From Ruminococcus sp. (GTDB lineage: Bacteria; Bacillota_A; Clostridia; Oscillospirales; Ruminococcaceae), in the NCBI RefSeq assembly GCF_024684275.1, contig NZ_JAIKXF010000068.1:1-39056 (forward strand): a stretch of DNA of 39,056 bases, read 5' to 3'. The translations under genes were made by a program, and so were the position numbers. Positions 31,362 to 39,056 of this stretch are shown here, piece after piece. The notes under the pieces were generated by a model that was given only the letters and a program-made list of their open reading frames with translations, searched no databases and was not told the DNA's origin. The stretch's first letter is position 1, and every line of letters starts with the position of its first letter.

Positions 31362-32153
31362 TTGAGAATGGTCGAAATAGGCTACAATCACAGACATGGG
31401 AGAAGCTTCTGTATAGACCGCCCGAATGGCACTGACAGCTGGCTTATGCTTATTGTAAAAACACCCGTACATTTCAGGATAGACGGCAGGGAAATACGCA
31501 CAGCGTCCCACTCGTTTATCATTTATCGTCCCAACACCCCACAGTATTACTATCCTGCCAGCAATGAATACTTTGATGACTGGATGCATTTTTATCCCGA
31601 TGAGGACGAGCAGAAATTGATGAGTGAGCTGAATATTCCCCTTGACAAGCCTGTGGAGATAGGCGATATTACCGAGATGTCATCTATGATACGCAGTATG
31701 TGCTTTGAGCACTATTCGGGAAATCAGTTCAGGACAAACAGCATTGACCTGTATTTCAGACTGCTTATGTTCAAGATATCGGAAAAGCTCAGAAAAAAGG
31801 AGACTTTTCCAAACAGAACAGAGGGAATATACTCTGAGAAGCTCTTGTGGATACGCAAGTCCATTTACCGCTGGCCGAGCCGTGATTATTCCATTGATGA
31901 TATGGCTAAGGAGCTGTCGCTGAGCCGCTCACGCTTCCAGCACCTGTATACCGAGACCTTCGGTGTCAGCGTAAACAGGGACGTTATAACCAGCAGGCTG
32001 AATAAAGCAGCTGAGCTTCTGAAAACCACTGATTTGTCCGTAAAGGACGTTGGAATAAACGTGGGCTATGGGAACACCTCATATTTTGTAAAGGCGTTCG
32101 GCAATTTCTACGGATTGACTCCTTTGCAGTACAGACAGGCGGAAATGAAATAA
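31362..32153 (+). CDS. AraC family transcription regulator (TTG start)
   Basis: A 263-residue regulator. The N-terminal part is a cupin-like ligand domain (AHF-type words such as TASHSFIIYRPNTPQYYYP). The C-terminal 95 residues form the double helix-turn-helix of the AraC family: YSIDDMAKELSLSRSRFQHL and then LSVKDVGINVGYGNTSYFVK with the conserved FYGLTPLQYR. AGGAG is nine bases before the TTG at 31362. The ATG at 31368 would be 15 bases away, and an earlier in-frame TTG lies in the -10 box. Such regulators usually control sugar use; targets are unknown. The gene is flanked by lysozyme and c-di-GMP genes. Confidence 0.88.
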   Translation: MRMVEIGYNHRHGRSFCIDRPNGTDSWLMLIVKTPVHFRIDGREIRTASHSFIIYRPNTPQYYYPASNEYFDDWMHFYPDEDEQKLMSELNIPLDKPVEIGDITEMSSMIRSMCFEHYSGNQFRTNSIDLYFRLLMFKISEKLRKKETFPNRTEGIYSEKLLWIRKSIYRWPSRDYSIDDMAKELSLSRSRFQHLYTETFGVSVNRDVITSRLNKAAELLKTTDLSVKDVGINVGYGNTSYFVKAFGNFYGLTPLQYRQAEMK

Positions 32154-32159
32154 CAGTGA

Positions 32160-32186
32160 GGGAGTGATGATATCACTCCCTTTTTA
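32160..32186 (+). terminator. Terminator of the AraC gene
   Basis: GGGAGTGA (32160-32167) pairs with TCACTCCC (32173-32180), then TTTTTAT. Confidence 0.85.
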
Positions 32187-32189
32187 TAA

Positions 32190-32440
32190 TAATTTGATGT
32201 CCCTCTGAAGGGGATTCCAAAGGGACTGTGTTCCTTTGGCAGAGTCCAGAGGCGGCGCCTCTGGCAGGGTTCGGGGCAGAGCCCCGATATCGTTAGGCGC
32301 TCCGCAAGGGTGAATTAAAAAAACAGTCCGGCGGACTGTTTTTTTAAGAGGGTGACTCCCCACAGGGTGGGGAGATGTCGCAACGCGACAGAGGGGACGG
32401 ACCCGATTAGGGGGACCTGCAAGTGAGGGCGTCCCTTGTT
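32190..32440. repeat. Mosaic of intergenic hairpin repeats with a bidirectional terminator
   Basis: This 250-bp stretch contains several short palindromes: CCAGAGGC/GCCTCTGG, TCGGGGC/GCCCCGA, the terminator AACAGTCC/GGACTGTT with T-runs on both strands (about 32316-32345), CTCCCCAC/GTGGGGAG and TGTCGC/GCGACA. These are common Firmicutes-type filler repeats. The terminator probably ends the EAL gene on the minus strand. Confidence 0.65.
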
Positions 32441-32445
32441 TGCAA

Positions 32446-34137
32446 TTATTTATTATAGATGAAACTGTCATTGATACGTGTCTCGAACTCCGCAACGGGC
32501 AGTGGCTTGTCAAAATAGAATCCCTGCGCAAGATAGCAGCCGTTGGAGCTGAGCAGGTTTACCTGTTCGATGGTCTCAACGCCCTCGGATATGCATTCAA
32601 GACCGATTTCCTGCGTCATAGCGGCTATATATTTGAACATTATGGTTTTCTGCATATAATTCTCAGTGTTCATATCAGGCAGAAGGCTCTTATCAAGCTT
32701 AACTACGTCCCAGGGTATCTCTTTAAGCAGATTCAGCGAGGAATAGCCTGTGCCGAAGTCATCTACGGCGGTGGAAAGTCCAAGCTCCTGCAAGCCGCTG
32801 ATTATGCGTTTTAGGTCCTTGAACTCAACATCGGTTGTAGTCTCGGTAAGCTCTATTTCGATATATTCATGGGGAACACTATGCCTGTCGATTATCTCAG
32901 TGATATGCTGGAGAAGGTCCATATCCGACAGATGACGGCGCGAGAGGTTCACTGATACCCTTACCGCGTTTCGTCCGCTGTCAAGCCATCTGCGTATATC
33001 ACTGCATACAGCGTCGAGCATATAGAAGTCCAGCTTGCATATATCACGTCCCTGTTCGAGAACAGGGATAAAATCAGCAGGGGAGACCAGCCTTCCGTTG
33101 TGAAACCAGCGGCAGAGTGCCTCTGCGCCTACGACACGGCGATGTTCAATATCAACCTTAGGCTGATAGTACACAAGAAACTCTCTGTCCTCAAGCGCCC
33201 TCGGAAAGCAGGCTGTTATCTCGTTATTGCGCTTGGTACGTGCAAGGAGAGCGTCATCAAAGTACACAACGTCCTGCTTTGATGAGCCCTTTGCAAGGTG
33301 AAAAGCCATGCTTACTCTGTCCATTATATCCGTTGGCAGGATAAAGCTGTCCATATCGGGGATAACGTAGACTCCGGCAGTAGCGGAAAGAAGTATGCGC
33401 TCGCCCTTTGTCTCGTCGTAGACTATGCCTGTGCCGTTGAGTAGCCGCAGTATAGTCTGGAGCTTTTCCTGCTTTATGAGGGTTATGAAGTTGTCTCCGC
33501 CGATGCGGCAGACGTTTTCGTATTCATCGTCAAGCTGGTCGGAGATAAGTCCGATAAACTTCTTCATTACCATAGTGCCCATTTCTCTGCCTATCTGCTG
33601 ATTGACAAGGGAAAAGCGCTTGAGGTTGAAGTATATGGCGGTATATTCGTCCACACGTTCAGCCTTATAGAGTATTTTGATACATTTCATGAACTGGCGG
33701 AGATTGAACATATCCAGCTCGGTATCAAAGAAGGTCAGGTGATGTGCGATACCGATAAGACGGCTTTTGGCGTGGCTGAATGTGAGTATATCCAGCATTA
33801 TGTCTATCCTGTGCCTCTCGGTTTCGTCCCACGAGTAGTCATCATCGGACCATATCCTGTATATAGCGATGTTTTCGTCACCTGTAACAAATCGTTTGTT
33901 TAAGCAGACATCGTTCTCGCGGACCTTGTGCCTTCTGCCGTAAAAGCAGAAATACTTGTAGATATTCAGATGCTCGGCAGCCTCGTTATCGTAGGCGTAC
34001 ATCTCTATTTTGACGATATTCAGTGCAGAGCAGATACCCTCCAGGGCCGGAGCGATGTCAGAGTTGATTGTATCGGGATATTTTTGCAGATCTGATATGA
34101 AATTTTCCAGAGCAGTCAGGTAATCAATTTTTTTCAT
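32446..34137 (-). CDS. EAL-domain c-di-GMP phosphodiesterase with degenerate GGDEF
   Basis: A 563-residue cytoplasmic signalling protein. The N-terminal 150 residues have no known motif. A GGDEF-like domain covers about 155-300, with the active-site word changed to GGDNF (213-217). The EAL domain (about 310-560) keeps EAL at 339-341, ELTET, DDFGTGYSSLNLL, KLDKSL and SEGVET, so hydrolysis of c-di-GMP is likely. The GGDEF part is probably regulatory. GGAGGGG precedes the ATG. A hairpin CAGATA/TATCTG lies just before the ribosome site; a -10 box TATAAT is at about 34200 on the minus strand with a weak -35. Confidence 0.88.
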   Translation of the reverse strand: MKKIDYLTALENFISDLQKYPDTINSDIAPALEGICSALNIVKIEMYAYDNEAAEHLNIYKYFCFYGRRHKVRENDVCLNKRFVTGDENIAIYRIWSDDDYSWDETERHRIDIMLDILTFSHAKSRLIGIAHHLTFFDTELDMFNLRQFMKCIKILYKAERVDEYTAIYFNLKRFSLVNQQIGREMGTMVMKKFIGLISDQLDDEYENVCRIGGDNFITLIKQEKLQTILRLLNGTGIVYDETKGERILLSATAGVYVIPDMDSFILPTDIMDRVSMAFHLAKGSSKQDVVYFDDALLARTKRNNEITACFPRALEDREFLVYYQPKVDIEHRRVVGAEALCRWFHNGRLVSPADFIPVLEQGRDICKLDFYMLDAVCSDIRRWLDSGRNAVRVSVNLSRRHLSDMDLLQHITEIIDRHSVPHEYIEIELTETTTDVEFKDLKRIISGLQELGLSTAVDDFGTGYSSLNLLKEIPWDVVKLDKSLLPDMNTENYMQKTIMFKYIAAMTQEIGLECISEGVETIEQVNLLSSNGCYLAQGFYFDKPLPVAEFETRINDSFIYNK

Positions 34138-34472
34138 ACATATCCCCTCCGATCAGATAAAATATCTGTCAGAATCATATAAATTTACACCAACATTATA
34201 GCATAGCCGAAAGTTGCAGTGATAGACATTTTGTGAACTCATTGTTAAATTTGCGGCGAGTATCAAAAAAACACGACCTAATTTAGTGCTAATGCATAAT
34301 AAAAGTGAAAAATCGTCCTTGAAATGATGTTAATAAGGTGACATATTAAATTTCATCGGGTAAAATCTTTAAAGCAGAAAAGTGTTGACAGTTATAATAG
34401 TATATGGTATAATTTTTCTGAGGAATAACGCTGCGTAAATGCGGCGCGGTATAAACTAACGGAGGCGTTGAT
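34138..34472. other. Divergent regulatory region between the EAL gene and aroB
   Basis: This 335-bp AT-rich region contains the leader hairpin and -10 box of the EAL gene and a strong promoter for aroB. No ORF, known riboswitch core or repeat family was recognised in the middle part. Confidence 0.5.
34385..34413 (+). promoter_or_regulatory. Promoter of the aro operon
   Basis: Perfect TTGACA (34385-34390) and TATAAT (34408-34413) with a 17-bp spacer, 60 bp before aroB. Confidence 0.85.
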
Positions 34473-35513
34473 ATGAAGAAAATAAGCGTAAAAACCAGCC
34501 ATCCCTATGAGGTCCTCATCGAGCGCGGTGCTCTTGCAAAAAGCGGAGAATACATCGCACAGGTGACAAGCTCAAAAAAGGCTGCTATAATAACCGATGA
34601 TAATGTGGAGAGGTATCATCTTCCCACAGTTCTGGATTCTATGAAAAAGGCAGGCTTTGAGTGCTCGGTTTACGCTTTTTCCCACGGCGAGCAGTCGAAA
34701 TGCCTTGAAAATCTTGGAAAGATATTCGATTTTCTTTGCGACAGCGGCATTACACGCAGCGACATCATCGTTGCTCTCGGCGGCGGAGTTGTAGGCGATA
34801 TAACAGGCTTTGCAGCTGCTTCATATCTCCGTGGAGTCGATTTTGTTCAGATACCCACCACGCTCCTTGCACAGGTGGATTCATCTGTTGGCGGCAAGAC
34901 CGCTATAGACATCGCAGGCGGAAAGAACCTTGTAGGCGCCTTCAAGCAGCCTGCTCTGGTCATCTGCGACAGCGATACACTGAAAACGCTCCCGTCCGAG
35001 GTGCTCTCAGAGGGCATGGGCGAGTGCATAAAATACGGCATGATACGCGACGAGAAGCTCTTTGAGCTTATGGAGTCTCACGACCTTGACACTGTTGACG
35101 GGATAATGGACGAAATGGTTTATAACTGCGTTGACATAAAGCGTCAGGTAGTCGAAAATGACGAGTTTGACAGGGGAGAGCGCATGATACTCAATTTCGG
35201 TCACACTCTCGGTCACGCATTAGAGGGCTGGCATAAATATACAGGAATATCTCATGGCGCAGGCGTTGCCGCAGGTATGTGCATGATAACGGACAAGCTT
35301 GCACCTCAGCTTTCGGACAGGCTCAAAAAGTGCTGTGCGGCATATAGGCTCCCCACAGGCAGTGATATACCTATGAGCGAGCTTCTGCCATTCTGCTCAA
35401 AGGACAAGAAAAACGAGAAAAAGGACATTAATTACATAATCTGCAAGGAAATAGGCAAAGGTGAGATAGTAAAGGTGCCATTTACCGAATTCTGCCGACT
35501 TATGGAGGGCTGA
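34473..35513 (+). CDS. aroB: 3-dehydroquinate synthase
   Basis: A 346-residue enzyme of the shikimate pathway that converts DAHP to 3-dehydroquinate using NAD and a metal. The NAD loop GGGVVGDITGFAAASYLRG, the motif PTTLLAQVDSSVGGKTAID and SEGMGECIKYGMI are clear. LNFGHTLGHALEG supplies metal-binding His residues. GGAGG precedes the ATG. aroA starts three bases after the stop, so translation is coupled. Confidence 0.96.
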   Translation: MKKISVKTSHPYEVLIERGALAKSGEYIAQVTSSKKAAIITDDNVERYHLPTVLDSMKKAGFECSVYAFSHGEQSKCLENLGKIFDFLCDSGITRSDIIVALGGGVVGDITGFAAASYLRGVDFVQIPTTLLAQVDSSVGGKTAIDIAGGKNLVGAFKQPALVICDSDTLKTLPSEVLSEGMGECIKYGMIRDEKLFELMESHDLDTVDGIMDEMVYNCVDIKRQVVENDEFDRGERMILNFGHTLGHALEGWHKYTGISHGAGVAAGMCMITDKLAPQLSDRLKKCCAAYRLPTGSDIPMSELLPFCSKDKKNEKKDINYIICKEIGKGEIVKVPFTEFCRLMEG

Positions 35514-35515
35514 GC

Positions 35516-36748
35516 ATGGATATAAGGATCAGTCAGTCAAAGCTTCGCGGCGACCTAAGCGTCCCTGCGTCAAAAAGCTGTGCTCACCGCTCTATAATCT
35601 GCGCAGCTCTTGCTGAGGGAGTTTCACATCTCAGCGGTGTTACAATGTCTAAGGATATTGAGGCTACTATCGGTGCTATGACGGCTTTCGGAGCTGAATT
35701 TACCGTCAGCGGCGGAGATATTACTGTTAAGGGAGCAGGGGGCAGACGTGCACAGGATTGTGTGATAGACTGCAACGAGAGCGGCTCTACGCTCCGCTTC
35801 ATAATCCCGATAGCTGCTGCTTTATGCAGCAATACTGAGTTCCGCGGCAGAGGCAGGCTCCCACAGCGTCCTATCGACATATTTATCCGTGAGCTTGGCA
35901 AAAACGGTGTGACCTTTGACTATAACAATACAATGCCTTTTACCGTATCAGGCGGGCTTAAAAGCGGCAGATTCGAGATAGAGGGCGATGTGTCCTCACA
36001 GTTCATAACCGGTCTTCTTTTTGCGCTTCCGCTTCTCAGCGGTGACTCGGATATAGTTCTCACATCTCACCTCGAATCCCGTCCGTATGTTGATATAACT
36101 ATTGATACTCTGCGAAGATTCGGCGTTTCGGTGACAGAGACAGATGAGGGCTTCCGCGTAAAGGGCGGTCAGAGATACATCGCAAGAGACGAGCACATCG
36201 AGGGCGATTATTCTCAGGCGGCATTTTTCTGTGTGGCAAATGCTCTCGGCTCTGAGGTAAAGCTCCATAATCTTGTGGAATACAGCGTTCAGGGCGACAA
36301 GAAAATCCTTGAAATTATCAGCGATATGTGTTATAATGGCGATATCGGACACTACAGCGCCGACTGCTCGGATATTCCCGATCTTGTACCCATTCTTGCA
36401 GTGCTGGGTGCCTTCGGCAGCGGCGATTCGGTAATATATAATGCAAAACGACTTAAAATAAAGGAAAGCGACCGTTTACAGACCACGGCAGCTCTGCTGA
36501 ATAACCTCGGCGGAAACGTTGAAATAACAGACGACGGACTTATTATCCACCCGACAGGAGCTATGCACGGCGGTACTGTTGACAGCTTCGGCGACCATAG
36601 GATCGTTATGGCAGCTGCAATCGCAGCTACGCGCATCGACGGCGAGGTCGTCATCAAGGGGGCTGAGGCAGCGGAAAAGTCATATCCTGCTTTCTTTGAC
36701 GATTACAGAAAACTCGGAGGTAAGGCAAATGTCATCATTCTGGAATAA
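35516..36748 (+). CDS. aroA: 3-phosphoshikimate 1-carboxyvinyltransferase (EPSP synthase)
   Basis: A 410-residue enzyme that joins phosphoenolpyruvate to shikimate-3-phosphate. Typical words are the N-terminal PASKSCAHRSIICAAL, CNESGSTLRFIIP, GRGRLPQRPI, IKESDRLQTTAALLNNLGG and DHRIVMAAAIAA. The P-loop-like segments and Lys/Arg pairs of the active site are present. The length is slightly shorter than many relatives but complete. The end overlaps aroC by 20 bp in another frame. Confidence 0.96.
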   Translation: MDIRISQSKLRGDLSVPASKSCAHRSIICAALAEGVSHLSGVTMSKDIEATIGAMTAFGAEFTVSGGDITVKGAGGRRAQDCVIDCNESGSTLRFIIPIAAALCSNTEFRGRGRLPQRPIDIFIRELGKNGVTFDYNNTMPFTVSGGLKSGRFEIEGDVSSQFITGLLFALPLLSGDSDIVLTSHLESRPYVDITIDTLRRFGVSVTETDEGFRVKGGQRYIARDEHIEGDYSQAAFFCVANALGSEVKLHNLVEYSVQGDKKILEIISDMCYNGDIGHYSADCSDIPDLVPILAVLGAFGSGDSVIYNAKRLKIKESDRLQTTAALLNNLGGNVEITDDGLIIHPTGAMHGGTVDSFGDHRIVMAAAIAATRIDGEVVIKGAEAAEKSYPAFFDDYRKLGGKANVIILE

Positions 36749-37808
36749 TAGGATATCTGTGTCCATGTTCGGCGAAGCTCAAGGACCTGCTATAGGCGTT
36801 ACAGTGGATAATCTCCCCTCTGGAGAGTATATCGACGCCGAGGAGCTTGCTCGTTTCATGGCAAGAAGATATCCGGGCAGCAGCACACCTGCTGTGAATT
36901 CCATGCCCCACATTATGTCGGGCATATTCAAGGAACGTACCACAGGTACTCCGCTATGTGCCTTTCTCCAGAATCCCGATACATCTGCCCCTCAGCACGA
37001 TAACCTCGACAGCCTTGCCCGTCCCGGTCATGCAGATTATACCGGCACCATGCGCTACAGAGGCTTCAATGATGTCCGTGACGGCGGACATTTTTCCGAC
37101 AGACTTACAGCACCACTGTGCTTTGCAGGAGCTGTCTGCGCCCAGATACTTGAAAGGCGCGGTATCTACACAGGAGCTCATATACTCCAGATACACAACA
37201 TCAAGGATAATCCCTTTGACCCAGTGAATATCACCCGTGACGGCATTCTCAGCGTGAGAGCAAAGGATTTCCCTGTCATAAACGACCGCAAGGGCTGGGC
37301 TATGACAGAGGATATAAACAAGGCATATGAGGGAGGCGAGTCCCTCGGCGGAGTCATAGAGTGTGCGGTGATAAATGTTCCTGCCGGCATAGGCTCGCCT
37401 ATATTCGACGGACTTGAGAACAATATCGCTCAGCTGATATTCGGTATCCCGAATGTCCGCGGACTTGAATTCGGAGCAGGTTTCCTTTCCGCAAAAATGG
37501 TGGGCAGCCAGAACAACGACGAATTCTATGTCGATGACCACGGTCATGTTCTCACCAAGACCAACAACCACGGCGGCATACTGGGCGGTATATCCTCGGG
37601 AATGCCTATAACTCTCAGGGTTGCCTTCAAGCCGTCGGAATACGTTGCAGGTCAGCAGGCGGCTGTGAATTACCGCGATATGACCAGCGAGACCGTTGAG
37701 AGCGTAAAGCATATTCCATGCAATGTGCCCTCAGCAGTACCATGTGTAGAGGCTGCGGTGAATATCGCCCTTCTCTCGCATATGCTGGATTATCCTAATT
37801 TTTGTTAA
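36729..37808 (+). CDS. aroC: Chorismate synthase
   Basis: A 359-residue FMN-dependent enzyme that makes chorismate from EPSP, the last shared step to aromatic amino acids. RPGHADYTGTMRYRGFNDVR, GGHFSDRLTAPL and GGISSGMPITLRVAFKP are family signatures. The frame stays open far into aroA, but the ATG at 36729 has GGAGGT upstream and gives the normal N-terminus (MSSFWNNRISVSMFGEAQGP). The 20-bp overlap with aroA shows a tightly packed operon. Confidence 0.95.
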   Translation: MSSFWNNRISVSMFGEAQGPAIGVTVDNLPSGEYIDAEELARFMARRYPGSSTPAVNSMPHIMSGIFKERTTGTPLCAFLQNPDTSAPQHDNLDSLARPGHADYTGTMRYRGFNDVRDGGHFSDRLTAPLCFAGAVCAQILERRGIYTGAHILQIHNIKDNPFDPVNITRDGILSVRAKDFPVINDRKGWAMTEDINKAYEGGESLGGVIECAVINVPAGIGSPIFDGLENNIAQLIFGIPNVRGLEFGAGFLSAKMVGSQNNDEFYVDDHGHVLTKTNNHGGILGGISSGMPITLRVAFKPSEYVAGQQAAVNYRDMTSETVESVKHIPCNVPSAVPCVEAAVNIALLSHMLDYPNFC

Positions 37809-37819
37809 GGTGACATATC

Positions 37820-38413
37820 ATGCAGGACGAAAATATCATGAAAATGGCAGAGCGTGCCGATACCGAGATAAAGGATATCCCAACGCTGAATATACTGCTG
37901 TGCTATCTGCTTTATAAAATAGACCGTCCCGTAGGTCCCGACCAGCTTTACGATATAGCTATCGGAACAGGGATAATCAATTATTTCTATTATCAGGACT
38001 CTATCGGCTATCTGCTGAAAAACGGGCTCATAGTTCTTGAAAAAGATGATAATGATACAGAAAAGTATGTCCTTCAGCCAAAGGGCAGAGAGTGTGCAAA
38101 GCAGCTTAAAGCCTATGCTCCAAAATCCTACAGGGACAAGCTTGTGCTGGCAGCTCTGCGCTATTTTGCACGTATCAAGTACGAAAAGGAGCTTAAAATA
38201 GAGTATGAGCCGGTAGGCAACGGCTATTATGTCCATGTAAGGTGTATTGACAATACCTTTGACCTTATGGACCTGAGACTGTATGCTCCCGATATGACGC
38301 AGGCAAAGCTCATCGGCGAGAAGATACTTCTCAACCCGGCGGGCTTTTACGGAAAGGTCATCGAGGTGGCACTTTCAAACGAGGAGCAGCCCTACGACCT
38401 CAGTGACAACTAA
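37820..38413 (+). CDS. DUF4364 family protein
   Basis: A 197-residue cytoplasmic protein matching the DUF4364 pattern of Clostridia: an N-terminal winged-helix-like region (LNILLCYLLYKIDRPVGPDQ, then a YYQDSIGYLLKNGLIVLE segment) and a beta-rich C-terminal half. It may bind DNA, but its role is not known. AAGGTGA lies before the ATG, 11 bp after aroC, so it is part of the aro transcript. Confidence 0.8.
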   Translation: MQDENIMKMAERADTEIKDIPTLNILLCYLLYKIDRPVGPDQLYDIAIGTGIINYFYYQDSIGYLLKNGLIVLEKDDNDTEKYVLQPKGRECAKQLKAYAPKSYRDKLVLAALRYFARIKYEKELKIEYEPVGNGYYVHVRCIDNTFDLMDLRLYAPDMTQAKLIGEKILLNPAGFYGKVIEVALSNEEQPYDLSDN

Positions 38414-38417
38414 TAAA

Positions 38418-38445
38418 ATCAGGAGCTGTTTTGGCAGCTCCTTTC
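38418..38445 (+). terminator. Terminator-like hairpin after DUF4364
   Basis: AGGAGCTG and CAGCTCCT with a short TTTT-type loop, then TTCTTG. It is probably weak. Confidence 0.55.
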
Positions 38446-38462
38446 TTGATACAGGAGAAACT

Positions 38463-38936
38463 ATGGAATATACGATAAGAGCTTTTCGGGAAAGAGAATA
38501 TCCGCTCCTTGAGGACTTCCTCTATGAGGCGATATTTATACCCGAGGGAGCTGCTCCGCCGCCCCGTGATATAGTGTATCAGCCCGAATTGCAGGTGTAT
38601 GTCGAGGGCTTCGGCAGCCGTGACGGAGATATTTCTCTGTGTGCAGAGTCTTGCGGCAGAATAGTGGGAGCCGTATGGGGACGTATAATGAATGATTACG
38701 GTCATATCGACGACGGAACGCCTTCTCTTGCAATATCACTGTATAAAGAATACAGGGGACAGGGAATTGGTACTGCGCTGATGAGGGCTGTTATCGAAGC
38801 TTACAGAGATGCAGGCTATAAAAGACTGTCATTAGCAGTGCAAAAGGCTAATTATGCTGTTAAGCTCTACAAAAAATCAGGATTTAAGACAGTTTTGGAA
38901 AACGACGAAGAATATATAATGCTGTGTGAGTGGTGA
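38463..38936 (+). CDS. GNAT family N-acetyltransferase
   Basis: A 157-residue acetyltransferase of the GNAT fold. The acetyl-CoA loop is YRGQGIGTALMRAVIEAYRD, followed by the C-terminal LAVQKANYAVKLYKKSGFK typical of the family. The substrate is unknown. The ATG at 38463 is preceded by AGGAG; an earlier in-frame ATG at 38403 overlaps DUF4364 and the hairpin. The next gene begins four bases after the stop. Confidence 0.88.
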   Translation: MEYTIRAFREREYPLLEDFLYEAIFIPEGAAPPPRDIVYQPELQVYVEGFGSRDGDISLCAESCGRIVGAVWGRIMNDYGHIDDGTPSLAISLYKEYRGQGIGTALMRAVIEAYRDAGYKRLSLAVQKANYAVKLYKKSGFKTVLENDEEYIMLCEW

Positions 38937-38940
38937 AAAT

Positions 38941-39056
38941 ATGGATACACTGAAAGCTTCAAACTTTATAAAAAACAACGCAAGACCTCTTGAAAAGGCT
39001 TTGTACAGCTATTTTTACGAAAATGGTACAAGGGGAAAGGTCATTCATGAGCTTCT
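38941..39056 (+). CDS. Truncated gene at the window edge, function unknown
   Basis: An open frame from the ATG at 38941 runs to the window end (38 codons seen). It begins MDTLKASNFIKNNARPLEKA and continues with aromatic residues and a GTRGKV word. The start follows the acetyltransferase stop by four bases, so the two are probably co-transcribed. Too short to assign. Confidence 0.6.
   Translation, partial: MDTLKASNFIKNNARPLEKALYSYFYENGTRGKVIHEL

Noticed and set aside
34138..34472. c-di-GMP riboswitch near the EAL gene
   Set aside because: The conserved GEMM-type words were not found; only a small CAGATA/TATCTG hairpin lies before the ribosome site.

Overview
The window looks like a chromosomal segment of a cellulosome-producing Ruminococcus, close to R. 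flavefaciens. The main clue is the first gene: a secreted protein with two SGNH/CE12 esterase domains around a CBM13-like module, a type I dockerin and a CBM35-like module, joined by Thr-rich linkers. As far as I recall, this architecture has been reported for R. flavefaciens. Other support is the Firmicutes-style signals: strong AGGAGG ribosome sites, sigma-A promoters with 17-bp spacers, and hairpin-plus-T terminators. No database search was run; every product name rests on motifs read by eye.

Layout. 1-4.3 kb: a structured intergenic element, the CE12 dockerin protein and a small membrane protein. 4.3-7.1 kb (minus): cyclophilin, a single-pass membrane protein and a membrane-fused spermidine-synthase-like protein. 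7.3-12.3 kb: a cell-wall locus with a transthyretin-like protein, a SpoIID-like/peptidoglycan-binding fusion, a two-repeat peptidoglycan-binding protein, and four small secreted proteins that share one expression and secretion cassette. 12.4-18.8 kb: gltX, a MetRS-like gene, a membrane protein, a cysteine-synthase-family gene and a PNPOx-like flavoprotein. 18.9-24.6 kb: two MATE transporters flanking a DUF1015 gene and maf plus an orphan gene. 24.7-26.9 kb (minus): an HD hydrolase and an intracellular GH13 amylase fused to DUF1653. 27.3-29.4 kb: guaA, then tRNA-Ala(CGC) and tRNA-Leu(CAA). 29.8-34.1 kb: a GH25 lipoprotein lysozyme, an AraC regulator and an EAL protein with a degenerate GGDEF domain. 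34.4-39.1 kb: aroB-aroA-aroC, a DUF4364 gene, a GNAT acetyltransferase and the start of a truncated gene.

The most interesting region is 9.5-12.4 kb. Four small genes (one minus, three plus) share a strong promoter, a hairpin at the expected mRNA 5' end whose stem varies with compensating or G-U pairs, the word TAAATAT, an AAAGGA ribosome site and a CTCCCCT-type terminator. Three of them also share a propeptide-like motif after the signal peptide. The mature parts differ: two SH3b-like, one Cys-rich and one peptidoglycan-binding. This looks like a modular set of wall-targeted secreted proteins built on one expression and export frame.

The intergenic regions are unusually rich in short palindromic and purine-rich repeats. 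These include a GTAGGGG hairpin family with covarying stems, AGAACTAAG arms, a nearly identical direct repeat of about 105 bp, and multi-branched elements. Several gene stop codons fall inside these repeats.
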